Assembly (NCBI GenBank): GCA_963827585.1
Contig: CAWHCK010000047.1
Location: forward strand, 181,932 to 245,931
Direction: 5' to 3'
DNA length: 64,000 bases
Source of the DNA: VAZQ01 sp963827585
Lineage (GTDB): Bacteria > Pseudomonadota > Alphaproteobacteria > Rhizobiales > Xanthobacteraceae
Shown: in pieces, positions 1 through 8,583 of the stretch
Position numbering within the stretch: the stretch's first letter is position 1
Layout: the number at the start of each line of letters is the position of its first letter
Translations under genes and position numbers: made by a program
The notes under the pieces: generated by a model
What the model saw: the letters and a program-made list of their open reading frames with translations, nothing else
Told to the model about the DNA's origin: nothing
Database searches by the model: none

Positions 1-174
1 CCGCCCGCGCTGGCGAACCGCCGCCCCCGATGCGACCTCGAACTATCGAGCGAGCGCGACCTTGCCGCTCGCCTGGACGTGAGCCTTCGGCGCTGCACCG
101 GTACCGCGCGGAGAGGCACGCCCTCCGACATCATGACGACGTTGCGCACCGGCTTCAGCAAGGCGGTGCAATAG
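1..174 (+). CDS. Possible 3' end of a gene cut by the window edge
   Basis: Frame 1 is open from the first base to a TAG at 172-174, giving 57 codons that end in GFSKAVQ. No start codon is needed if the gene begins outside the window. The peptide is Arg/Leu-rich and I recognise no family. In GC-rich DNA an open stretch of this length can occur by chance, so this is a weak call. The following 300 bases up to the next gene hold nothing I recognise. Confidence 0.25.
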   Translation, partial: PPALANRRPRCDLELSSERDLAARLDVSLRRCTGTARRGTPSDIMTTLRTGFSKAVQ

Positions 175-501
175 CCCGGACATGGCGCGCGGGCCGGGTT
201 CGACCCACCTCGGCCCGAGGGCGGCCATCCCCGGGTTCGGAGCATAGGGGTGCCCGCAGCACCTCGATTTAGAACGTTTCAGGACTACCCCAAGGACTTG
301 CCGCACCAATCGTCGGCACGCTCGGCGTGCAGCGTGCGGAGCGTCCGTCGACCGCCGGGTGGTCATTCCTGGCGACGCCGGGCCAAGCGGAGGGGAGAAA
401 GCCTGATGCCGTCTTGCATCCCGTACCGATCTGCCACACGCGCTCGGCGGATCTACGCGCTATTGGGCCTGTCCGGCGATCCGGAAGGACCGACGCGCGT
501 G

Positions 502-882
502 ATGCGCGCGGCCATACTGGCGGTCGCGATCCCCATCGCATTTCCGAACATCGCCCTCGCGCATGGCGATTGGCCCGATGGACCGCATAAGCACTGGTTT
601 GAAACGCTCCAGCGTCCCGACAACCATTTGCACCCTCATCGACAGCTCGACTCGAAATCGCTGTTCTGCTGCGGCGCCGCCGACGTTGTCAAAACGAAGT
701 TCAAGGTCGAAAATGGCGGCGACCGACACCCCGAGGATGTCTGGTACGCTTGGCTGAACGGCGAGTGGGCCAGGATTCCTCCCGAGAAGATCGTCCAAGA
801 CCACGCTCCGGACGGGGAGGCTCACCTGTTTCTGCTGGCCGGCACGATCCAGTGCTTCGTGCGTCCGAAGGGCGGTACGTAA
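502..882 (+). CDS. Small secreted hypothetical protein
   Basis: The product is 126 residues. The ATG at 502 is preferred over in-frame upstream starts because it opens directly onto a signal peptide: hydrophobic residues 2-18 followed by ALAHG as a likely signal peptidase I site. The mature part is rich in His, Trp and Asp and has a paired Cys-Cys near residue 51 and one Cys near the C-terminus, so a disulfide in the periplasm is possible. I recognise no enzymatic motif. It is followed 57 bp later by a broken binding-protein gene on the same strand, but no functional link is evident. Confidence 0.7.
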   Translation: MRAAILAVAIPIAFPNIALAHGDWPDGPHKHWFETLQRPDNHLHPHRQLDSKSLFCCGAADVVKTKFKVENGGDRHPEDVWYAWLNGEWARIPPEKIVQDHAPDGEAHLFLLAGTIQCFVRPKGGT

Positions 883-939
883 TCGCGCCGCGTCGAGCGA
901 GCAGCGCCTCCCTCGAAGAGGTGGCGGCCGGGGGATCGA

Positions 940-1915
940 ATGAAGCGCCGGGAGTTCATGATGCTCCTGAGCGGCTCAGCTTCGTGGCCGCTCACCGCGC
1001 GCGCAACCCCTGCCGAAGCTGCCGACCATCGGAGTCATCGGCCCGACCAATGCGGCGGTCGCGGGCCAGTGGACCACCGCCCTTGTGCAGCGGTTGCGCG
1101 AGCTCGGCTGGATCGAAGGCCGCACCGTCACGATCGAGTATCGTTGGGCGCAAGGGCGCGCGGAACGGGCCGCCGAGATCGCGGATGAGTTCGTCCGCCT
1201 CAAGGTCGATGTCATCGTCACGTCGGGGACGATAAATGTAACGGCGGCAAAGCAGGCGACCTCGGCTACTCCGATCGTATTCGCGGCGGCAGCAGACCCG
1301 ATCGGCAACGGCCTCGTTGCAAGCCTTGCGCGTCCCGGCGGCAACGCCACCGGCTTGTCCAGCCAGTCAACCGATCTCGCCGCCAAGCGAATTGAGCTCT
1401 TGCACGAAGCGATACCCAACTTGCGCCGGATGGCAGTCATGATCAATCCCGCCTATCCCGGCACCAAATTCGAGATGGCCGAAAATCAGGCCGCAGCGGG
1501 AACGCTCGGCGTCGAGCTCGTCACCCGCGAAATTCGGCGGACCGAGGACATCGCGCCCGCCTTCGACGCGATCACCGGGCGCGCGGAGGCGCTCAAGGTC
1601 GTGGGCGACCGGCTCACATTCGACAACCGTGTCCTGATCAACACCTTGGCGTTGGCCGCAGGTTTGCCGACGATGCATGGCTTTCGGGCGCAGGTCGAAA
1701 CCGGAGGCCTGATGTCCTACGGAGCCAACTTCCAGGATCTATCCCGACGCGCCGCCGACTATGTCGATAAGATTCTGCGCGGATCGAAGCCCGCCGACCT
1801 GCCGGTTCAGCAGCCTACCAAGTTCGACCTGTTCATCAATCTCAAGACCGCCAAGGCGCTCGGCCTCGATCTCCCGGCCGCGTTGCTCGCCCGCGCCGAC
1901 GAGGTGATTGAATGA
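940..1915 (+). pseudogene. TrpX-like ABC substrate-binding protein, frameshifted near its signal peptide
   Basis: The ATG at 940 encodes an MKRREF Tat-type leader (about 23 residues) in frame 1. The mature protein continues in frame 2 from about 1004 (QPLPKLPTIGVIGPTN) to the TGA at 1913-1915. Frame 2 has no good start before 1085, so the two parts belong together. The junction lies in an alternating GC run (about 995-1003), where loss of two bases or gain of one would explain the shift. The body matches the PF04392 binding-protein family: LASLARPGGNATG, a long Rossmann-like fold and PADLPVQQPTKFDL near the end. An intact relative lies at 26260-27234. The defect may be real or a sequencing slip in the GC repeat. 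Confidence 0.8.
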
Positions 1916-1984
1916 ATGAGCAGCTCGACGAAGGCAGCGTTCAGCCCGGGTCCGATCGCGCCCGCCGGGGAAGCCGATCGGACG

Positions 1985-3127
1985 TCAATAGCCGCTCGAA
2001 TAATCCCGGTGCCTTACAAGCGCCTTTGGACGATAGGGGCGGTCGCCGGTCACGCAACGTGCCGTGGGCAAGCCGAACCGGTTGCGGACGAAGTCTTCAT
2101 GCAGGATGTCCGGCCCCTTGCCGTTTCGCACGCCTTCTCTGGTACCTTCGGTCCAGGTGCGGCCCCATCCGGTCCGCTCGTCGTGCTGGATGCCTTCGTG
2201 TGATGGCTTCAAGTTCAGCTTCGTCATATCCACGATGAGTGGATGTTCAACGGCCATTGCCTCCTTGATCATCCACGCCAACGCCAGATCGGATAGGCCC
2301 GTCTCGGGATAGCCACCGCCGATGTCGGAATGCACGCCGGGGAACCAAACCTGCTTGATACGACCACGCGCCTTGGCCTCCGGCGATTCCTCCGACTCGT
2401 CCCAAATCTCCGGCGCGAAGATCTCGCGGTTTTCATCGATCGAGAGCGCTTGGCGTGCATAAGGGACGCGTGCATTCAGCGCGGCATCGTGGAAGGCATG
2501 ACGCCACAAGACCAATCCGCTTGAGCCTGGAACGCCCAGCGCGCGCACGGTGTCCCAGACTCCGATGAAATAAGGAAAGGGAGGGCTGCCGGCGTCCATC
2601 GAAAAGCTGCGGTAGCGGTCGCGATACTCCGAGCCAAGGGCAAGGCGCTCCTTCTCCTTTTCATTGCCCCCATAGTGCTTGTAGACCTTCTCAACCGCCT
2701 CCTCGACAAGTGCCAATCGGCCTGTCTTGTTTTGACGGTCGCGAGGACTGTTTCCCGCGGCGTCGCGTTGCGGAATGCCACACAGCGACAGCACGCCGCC
2801 GAGACTGCGTACCGTAAAGGCGCCACGACTGAAGCCGAACAGAAAAACCCGATCACCCGGTTCATAGTATTCGATGAGCGCCGCGTAGCAGTCCTTGATA
2901 TTTTGCGAGATTCCAAGGCCCGTCGCCCGGCTGGCGAGATCGTAGGCCCAACGCCACCACTCGCGCTTGTACTCCGCACCCAACCCCTCATCGTAGAAGG
3001 TTACCTGTTGAGCAGGGGCAGCCTTCTTCGTCGCATCCCAGAGCTTCCAGACATTGGTGCGCTCCGCTTTCGGCATGCTGGCGCCTTGGCCAGTGCCATC
3101 GGAAAGTATCACGACGTTCTTCGCCAT
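1985..3127 (-). CDS. DUF2235-domain alpha/beta hydrolase-like protein
   Basis: A 380-residue protein. The N-terminus carries the family hallmark SDGTGQG (residues 9-15). The nucleophile-elbow motif GFSRGAFTVR lies at about 98-107, making Ser100 the likely catalytic serine, and VHSDIGGGY lies in the C-terminal half. DUF2235 domains occur in T6SS-associated phospholipase-type effectors (Tle families), but also in stand-alone housekeeping proteins. No VgrG, PAAR or immunity gene is adjacent here, so an effector role is not supported. The gene stands alone, with the P450 gene upstream on the same strand separated by a hairpin element at 3267-3340. Confidence 0.85.
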   Translation of the reverse strand: MAKNVVILSDGTGQGASMPKAERTNVWKLWDATKKAAPAQQVTFYDEGLGAEYKREWWRWAYDLASRATGLGISQNIKDCYAALIEYYEPGDRVFLFGFSRGAFTVRSLGGVLSLCGIPQRDAAGNSPRDRQNKTGRLALVEEAVEKVYKHYGGNEKEKERLALGSEYRDRYRSFSMDAGSPPFPYFIGVWDTVRALGVPGSSGLVLWRHAFHDAALNARVPYARQALSIDENREIFAPEIWDESEESPEAKARGRIKQVWFPGVHSDIGGGYPETGLSDLALAWMIKEAMAVEHPLIVDMTKLNLKPSHEGIQHDERTGWGRTWTEGTREGVRNGKGPDILHEDFVRNRFGLPTARCVTGDRPYRPKALVRHRDYSSGY

Positions 3128-3266
3128 TTTGTCCCTCCGCTTTCACCCGTGCGGTGGCCGAATGATACAACGCAGGGCGTGACGACAACAGGCGCTGGGC
3201 GAAGGGGGATTTGGTTAGACTGCGGAGCCGTCCCGCGAGCTATCGAATCTACGTCAGCACTCCGTC

Positions 3267-3340
3267 CTAGTGTCCCGATTCCGAAGTTCGTCGCATCTTG
3301 CAGCACGCTCAATACGAACTTCGGAATCGAAAAGACACTA
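3267..3340. repeat. CTAG-type hairpin element, family A copy 1
   Basis: The sequence begins CTAGTGTCCCGATTCC and ends GGAATCGAAAAGACACTA. The arms carry GAAGTTCGT and ACGAACTTC, so the whole 74 bp can fold into one long hairpin. Near-identical copies lie at 44875-44949 and 49460-49534. The right end here has lost the final G of CTAG. It sits 3 bp beyond the stop codon of the P450 gene. Confidence 0.85.
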
Positions 3341-3342
3341 AA

Positions 3343-4545
3343 TTAGTGGGGGATGGCGACCGGCAAATGCTCAATCGCCTTGAGGCCTGGCCGCTTGCGC
3401 CACTTGATCTGGGATTCGTCTACCGCCAGCTCCAGTTTCGGCCAACGCCGGAATAGGGCCTTCAGCGCGCATGCTCCCTCGATGCGTGCGAGCTGATGGC
3501 CAAGGCAAAAATGAATTCCGGTGCCGAAGGCGATATGCCGGTTCGGCCTTCTCTCGAGATCGAGTTTATCCGGATGTGCATTCGCTTGCGGATCCAGGTT
3601 CGCGGCCGCTAGCATGGGCATGATCCTTTCACCCTTCTTCAGCCGGACGCCGCCAAGCTCGATGTCCTTCCGCACGACGCGCGGTTTGGTGAATTGCACC
3701 GGCGAGATGAACCGTAAGAATTCCTCTACGGCCAGATTGGCCCGGCTCCAGTCTTCTTCCAGCCAGTCGCGGAGGCCGGGATTTTTCAAGAGTTCATGGA
3801 CCGAGCCGCTGATCAGATGCGTGGTTGTTTCGTGCCCCGCGAACAGCAGCAGGAAGAGCATCGCCACCATCTCGTTGCGGCTGATTTGTCCGCCTTCCTT
3901 CTCGACGCGCACAAGCTCGGCGACGAGACCCTCGCCACCATTCTCGCGTACGGCTTCCAAGTGCTTTTCCATATAGCGCTTCATCGCGAAAATATTCGGG
4001 ATCATGCTCAGGAAGCCGATGGCGCCCGTGAAGCGCGTGAAGCCGCCCGCCCAGGCGGTGAACTTCTGCCTGTCGGCAAGCGGCAGGCCGAGAAGCTCGC
4101 AGATTACCGAAAGCGGCAACCTTCGCGCATAGCGGTCGACGAGATCGGCCGGACTTCCCTCTGCGAACAGCTCGTCGGCCAGTTCATCAGCGATCGCGAG
4201 GATGCGCGGCTCCATTTCGAGGACGGCCCGACGGCGGAAGGCCTCGTCGACGATGTCCCGCAACCTCCTGTGATCCGGCTCGTCCATCGACAGCATATTG
4301 TTGGCGAGCGTGCGCAGGATGCCCGGCATCCACCACTGGAATCCGGCGATGTTGCCGTCGTCCCGGCGCAGCGTGAAAGTCTCGCTGTCCTTCAATACTC
4401 GATCGGCCAAATCCTGCGTCGTCGTCGTCCAAACCTTCCCGACAATCGGGAACCGCACCTCGACCACCGGGCCTGCCGATCTCAGCTTCTCGATCTCGGC
4501 GGCGGGATTGCGAAAATAGTCCTGACTGGAAAAGTCTGCGCGCAT
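3343..4545 (-). CDS. Cytochrome P450 monooxygenase
   Basis: A 400-residue soluble bacterial P450 counted from the ATG at 4545. The open frame extends upstream to 4776, but the added 77 residues have no P450 character and would exceed the usual class I length. The I-helix oxygen-binding motif AGHETT lies at 236-241, the K-helix ExxR at 275-278 (EFLR) and the heme loop FGTGIHFCLG at 340-349, with Cys347 as the axial thiolate. All expected catalytic elements are present. No ferredoxin or reductase gene is adjacent, so redox partners must come from elsewhere. The ferredoxin at 43248 is of the FdxA type, not the 2Fe-2S type usual for P450s. The substrate cannot be inferred. Confidence 0.93.
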   Translation of the reverse strand: MRADFSSQDYFRNPAAEIEKLRSAGPVVEVRFPIVGKVWTTTTQDLADRVLKDSETFTLRRDDGNIAGFQWWMPGILRTLANNMLSMDEPDHRRLRDIVDEAFRRRAVLEMEPRILAIADELADELFAEGSPADLVDRYARRLPLSVICELLGLPLADRQKFTAWAGGFTRFTGAIGFLSMIPNIFAMKRYMEKHLEAVRENGGEGLVAELVRVEKEGGQISRNEMVAMLFLLLFAGHETTTHLISGSVHELLKNPGLRDWLEEDWSRANLAVEEFLRFISPVQFTKPRVVRKDIELGGVRLKKGERIMPMLAAANLDPQANAHPDKLDLERRPNRHIAFGTGIHFCLGHQLARIEGACALKALFRRWPKLELAVDESQIKWRKRPGLKAIEHLPVAIPH

Positions 4546-4796
4546 GACCGATCCTTGTACGTGCCGAGGGGTTTCCTGCTCAGGCTCGCCACCAATCGAC
4601 CATCGGCTTGCCAGCGAGGCGATCGAGGAAACCGTCGATACCCGTATACATAGATAGGAGTCTCTCCTCGTCATCGCCTGACATCGCGCGCCTGGACGCA
4701 CCAATTTGCCGAAGTCCGTGTAGGAATTCGAGAAGGTGCGGCCGACCTCTTCATAAACGCTGCATATGGGATCCAAGGCGCCAGACGGGCGAGGAC

Positions 4797-5624
4797 CTAC
4801 GGCTTGATGCTGGAGCGGACGAGCCAGTCGGCGATCAGGTTGACTGCCTCCTGCTCGCGCTCGCGATAGAAATGGTCGCAGTCGGGCACGAGCGCGAATT
4901 CGGCCGGGCCTCCGGCGCGTTCGACAAAGGCTTCACCGGGATAGATGTGCTTGGCCTCGCGATCGCCGCGCAGGAACAACACGGGACAGCGCACCTGCGG
5001 TGCCAGCTCCAGAATGTCGGGGCAGTCGTCGAGATAGTCGACGAACGTCTGCGCGCTGATCACCCACCACCAGCCCGGGACTTGCATCAGATCGCTGCCC
5101 ATGCCCGCCGCCACCAGCTCGCGGGCGCGCGCACTGAACTCCTCGAAACGCTCGCCGGCCATCAAGCCGGCTTGGCTGATCGTGCGGAACAGATTGTTCC
5201 CGCCCATGTGGGCGGAGAGCAATACCAGCGCGCGCACGCTCGTGCTGCCGGCACAGTGCTTCACCGCGAGCATTCCGCCGTTGGAATGACCGATAACGAT
5301 CGGATCGGCATAGTCCCGCGTCGCGAGCCAGCGTTCCGCATGCTGGTTGTCCTCGATCATCTCGTGGATGCGCTGGTAGGCGCCGCCCATGCGCTCTCGC
5401 GCGCTGCTCGTCATGATGTCATGGCCGCGGCGGTTGTAGGCGAGCACGGCGTAGCCCAGCCGCACCAGCAGCGGCGCAAAATGGCGCGGCACGCCGGTGT
5501 AGAAGTTTCCGCAATTCCCGTGCATGATGAGGATGGCACCTTTGCCGGCGCCGCTTTCCGGCTGGTAGAAGGCGCCATCGAGCGGATAGGTGCTGGTTTC
5601 GATCGACGCAAGTTCGAGTCTCAT
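4797..5624 (-). CDS. Alpha/beta hydrolase family protein
   Basis: About 275 residues from the ATG at 5624, which has GGTGA five bases upstream; an in-frame ATG at 5645 would add seven residues. The fold is recognisable from the HGNCGN oxyanion-hole motif, the nucleophile elbow GHSNGG, an aspartate after strand 7 in LFLRGDRE and a catalytic histidine in DCDHFY. There is no signal peptide, so it should act in the cytoplasm. It is transcribed divergently from the aldo/keto reductase at 5672, only 47 bp away, so the two may share a control region. The substrate is unknown; an esterase or lipase-like role is the family default. Confidence 0.87.
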   Translation of the reverse strand: MRLELASIETSTYPLDGAFYQPESGAGKGAILIMHGNCGNFYTGVPRHFAPLLVRLGYAVLAYNRRGHDIMTSSARERMGGAYQRIHEMIEDNQHAERWLATRDYADPIVIGHSNGGMLAVKHCAGSTSVRALVLLSAHMGGNNLFRTISQAGLMAGERFEEFSARARELVAAGMGSDLMQVPGWWWVISAQTFVDYLDDCPDILELAPQVRCPVLFLRGDREAKHIYPGEAFVERAGGPAEFALVPDCDHFYREREQEAVNLIADWLVRSSIKP

Positions 5625-5671
5625 CGGTTCACCATTTCCCCCCATTTTCGAAATCGAGCGGCGGCACAGCC

Positions 5672-6655
5672 ATGATCGGACGCAGGAAACTCGGACCTCT
5701 CGACGTGTCGGCCGTCGCGCTGGGCTGCATGAGCATGACGCCGATCTATGGCCTGCCCGATCCCGACGAGGCGGTCGCGACGCTGCACAAGGCGCCGGAT
5801 CTCGGCATCGATTTCATCGATACATCCGATGCCTACGGAGCAAACGGCGCCAACGAGGAGCTGGTCGGTCGTGCCCTGAAGGGGCGTCGCGAAAAGTACA
5901 TCCTTGCGACCAAGTTCGGCAACATTCGTCTGCCCGACGGCCGTCCCGGTGCCAAGGGCAGCCCGGAGCACGTCATCGACGCCTGCGAGAAGAGCCTCAA
6001 GCGGCTCGGCACCGACGTCATCGACCTGTATTTCATCCATCGCGTCGACGACACCGTGCCGATCGAGGATACGGTCGGTGCCATGGTGCGGCTCAAGGCG
6101 CAGGGCAAGATTCGGCATCTTGGAATTTCGGAGGCGGGAGCGAGCACCATCCGCCGCGCCCACAAGGTCCATCCGATGGCCGCGCTGCAGACCGAATATT
6201 CACTATGGAGCCGCGACGTCGAAGAGGAGATTCTTCCTCTCGCCCACGAGCTCGGCATCGGTTTCGTCGCCTACTCCCCGCTCGGCCGCGGCTTCCTCAC
6301 CGGCACCGTTGCGTCCGCCGACGCCCTGCCGCAGAACGACGCCCGCCGTAACATGCCGCGCTTTCAGGGCGGCAATGCGCAGCAGAACCAGAAACTGGTC
6401 GAGGCCATCAAAGAGCTCGCCGCCAACGAAGGCTGCTCGCCGGCGCAGCTCTGCATCGCGTGGCTGCTCTCGCGCAAGCCGGCGGTCGTGCCGCTCGCCG
6501 GCAGCAGCAAGCGAAAATGGCTGGAGGAGAACGCCAAGGCGGCCGACCTACGGCCGTCCGAGGCGACGCTCGCGGCACTCGACCAGGCGTTGCGGCCGGG
6601 CGTTACCCAGGGCGACCGCTATCCTGCGCCGATGATGGCGCGGCTCGGATTGTAG
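5672..6655 (+). CDS. Aldo/keto reductase
   Basis: A 327-residue NADPH-dependent oxidoreductase of the AKR superfamily with a TIM-barrel fold. The catalytic tetrad is visible: Asp50 and Tyr55 in DTSDAYG, Lys81 in LATKFG and His123 in FIHRVD. The cofactor-binding region VPLAGSSK lies near residue 275. Length and order resemble the AKR13/YghZ-like group that reduces small aldehydes or ketones. It is divergent from the alpha/beta hydrolase on its left and converges with the CocE hydrolase on its right. Confidence 0.93.
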   Translation: MIGRRKLGPLDVSAVALGCMSMTPIYGLPDPDEAVATLHKAPDLGIDFIDTSDAYGANGANEELVGRALKGRREKYILATKFGNIRLPDGRPGAKGSPEHVIDACEKSLKRLGTDVIDLYFIHRVDDTVPIEDTVGAMVRLKAQGKIRHLGISEAGASTIRRAHKVHPMAALQTEYSLWSRDVEEEILPLAHELGIGFVAYSPLGRGFLTGTVASADALPQNDARRNMPRFQGGNAQQNQKLVEAIKELAANEGCSPAQLCIAWLLSRKPAVVPLAGSSKRKWLEENAKAADLRPSEATLAALDQALRPGVTQGDRYPAPMMARLGL

Positions 6656-6673
6656 CTCCTCGCACCCGATACC

Positions 6674-8515
6674 TCAGCGGCGGCGTGCCGACTTGGCGGA
6701 AGCCCGTCCTGACGTTGCTCTTCGTTTCGCCGGTTTGCCCCTCTTCGGTGTTGGCGCTGTTGCCTTTGGCGGGTCGGGAATGATCGGCAGCAGCACGAAG
6801 CAGGCCCGCCCGCCGCCGAGATGGATCGTGGTCTTGCCCCCGTAGATCGCAACCGGCCGGTCGCGCGGATCGTCGTGCAGGAAGGGACCGCAGCCGGTGA
6901 ACTCGTTCTTCATGTTGGAGAGCCTGCCACCGGAGCCGCCGGGATAGACGTAGTCGCGCCCGCACACGGTCAGTCCCACGCGGTAGCCCTTCGGCACGAC
7001 GATCGAGGTCGGGACGATTTCGATGTCGAGCTCGTAGACCTGGCCCGGCTTGAGCGGCTGCTTCTGGTCGTGGGTGTGATACGGGCGGAACGGCAAGGTC
7101 AGCTTCTTGTCGAGCTTGCGGTGCGAGGCGCGCAGCCAGCCCTGCCCGATCGGGGTATGCGGGTCGAGCGCCCCCTGGAACACGACCTCCTTCATGTCGG
7201 GCGCGAACACCCGCAGCACCAGGAAGATGTCCGCGTCCTCGGTCGAGGATGAGATGTTGAGCTTGGCGGCGACCGGGCCGGTGATCTCGGTCGCCTCCGC
7301 CATCGGCTCGGTGAGGAAGGTGACGCCGTCCCCGAGCGCGTCGAACGTCACGGTGGCGGAGTCCTTCGGCGACTGCGTCGTGAGCTTGTGGGCGTCGCTC
7401 GCCAGGTGAAACCTGGTCCAGCGCGTGCGCGGGATCGGCCAGTCGTCCTCATGGCGAATGACGAATTTTTCGCCGGGATGGCGGACGTTGAGCTGCACCC
7501 GCGGCTGCCTGTGCCATCCGTTCTTCTCGCCCTTGAGAAAGTAGCCGAAGAACCGCTTCTGCAGGTCTACGCCGTAGTCCGTGTAATAGTGCGTCCAGTG
7601 CTCGATCCCGTGCACTTCGAGCCACTTCTGCTTCGACGCCGACTGGAAGAAGCCTTCGAAATTGCCGCGCGGATGCAGCGGCTGTCCGCCCCAGTTCGCG
7701 GCCGACAACATCGGCACCTTGACCTTCGACCAGTCCGGAAACATCGCCTTGTAGTACCCATCGTCCATGGGATGCGAGAAATAGGTCTTTCCGAGATCGT
7801 AGCGGTTGCCGCCCAGCGCTTCGTCGGGGAGCGTTTCCGGGCCCGACACCCAGTCGCCGTTCATCCGGCTGCGGTAGCCCTTGGTGCCGAGCCCGTACTG
7901 CACGGTCTTGATCTGCATGTCGTACCAGTTCTGCGCGAAGGTATTGTAGATGCCGCCGTTGTGGCTCAGCTCGCGATAGAAGTCGGCAAATCCCTCCCAC
8001 ACGCAGATGGCCGCGAGATGCTTCGGCTGCAGGCTCGCCACCTTCCATTGGTTGACGGCGTAGTAGGAGATCCCGCTCAGGCCGACCTTGCCGTTCGACC
8101 ACGGCTGCCGCCCGGCCCACTCGATGCAGTCGTAGAGGTCCTTGGTCTCGCGCGGCGACCAATGCTCGACATAGCCGGGCGAGCGCCCGCAGCCGCGCGA
8201 GTCGATGCGCACGCACACATAGCCGTCCGGCACCCACTTCTCCGGGTCGCACACTTCCCAGCTCTGGTACGTGTTGGTCGATCCCGCCGTCACGCTCGGG
8301 TGCTTTTCCGCCATGCGCGCCCAGGCGGTCTTATAGCCGTCCTCGAAGTGCAGCCACTTGCCGTAGGGGCCGCTGCTGAGGATGACCGGGTAGCGCCCCG
8401 GCCGGATCGGCCGGAAGACGTCGCAGCGCAGCTCAAGTCCGTCATCCATCGTGATCGGCATGTCCCAATCGATCCGCATGCCGTCGCGGATCTCGCTGAC
8501 CTCGCGGTAACTCAT
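6674..8515 (-). CDS. CocE/NonD-family hydrolase, second of a tandem pair
   Basis: A 613-residue protein of the X-Pro dipeptidyl-peptidase/cocaine-esterase (S15/CocE) family. MDDGLELRCDVFRP lies at 23-36, IDSRGCGRSPG at 104-114, and the nucleophile motif GISYYA places the serine at 150. The C-terminal half has the jelly-roll domain typical of the family. The last 20 or so residues form a Lys/Arg-rich tail (KRGKPAKRR) not present in its neighbour. The ATG at 8515 aligns exactly with the start of the upstream paralogue (MSYREVSEIRDGMRIDWDMP versus MDYREKSEIRDGMRIDWDMP). It ends the ABC-transporter run and probably acts on esters or peptides brought in by that importer; this coupling is inferred. 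Confidence 0.92.
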   Translation of the reverse strand: MSYREVSEIRDGMRIDWDMPITMDDGLELRCDVFRPIRPGRYPVILSSGPYGKWLHFEDGYKTAWARMAEKHPSVTAGSTNTYQSWEVCDPEKWVPDGYVCVRIDSRGCGRSPGYVEHWSPRETKDLYDCIEWAGRQPWSNGKVGLSGISYYAVNQWKVASLQPKHLAAICVWEGFADFYRELSHNGGIYNTFAQNWYDMQIKTVQYGLGTKGYRSRMNGDWVSGPETLPDEALGGNRYDLGKTYFSHPMDDGYYKAMFPDWSKVKVPMLSAANWGGQPLHPRGNFEGFFQSASKQKWLEVHGIEHWTHYYTDYGVDLQKRFFGYFLKGEKNGWHRQPRVQLNVRHPGEKFVIRHEDDWPIPRTRWTRFHLASDAHKLTTQSPKDSATVTFDALGDGVTFLTEPMAEATEITGPVAAKLNISSSTEDADIFLVLRVFAPDMKEVVFQGALDPHTPIGQGWLRASHRKLDKKLTLPFRPYHTHDQKQPLKPGQVYELDIEIVPTSIVVPKGYRVGLTVCGRDYVYPGGSGGRLSNMKNEFTGCGPFLHDDPRDRPVAIYGGKTTIHLGGGRACFVLLPIIPDPPKATAPTPKRGKPAKRRATSGRASAKSARRR

Positions 8516-8543
8516 GGCGTTTCTTGCTCCGGAAAAAGTGGTG

Positions 8544-8575
8544 TGCGCCGAAAAGTCTTGTTGCGCCGAAAAGTC
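8544..8575. repeat. Two direct copies of a 14-bp sequence in the hydrolase spacer
   Basis: TGCGCCGAAAAGTC occurs at 8544-8557 and 8562-8575, 18 bp apart, in the 68-bp spacer between the two CocE genes. It may be a short duplication in the leader of the second gene. No function can be assigned. Confidence 0.6.
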
Positions 8576-8583
8576 CTGGGCGC

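Noticed and set aside
1985..3127. DUF2235 gene as a type VI secretion effector
   Set aside because: No VgrG, PAAR, Hcp or immunity-like gene is adjacent; stand-alone DUF2235 proteins are common.
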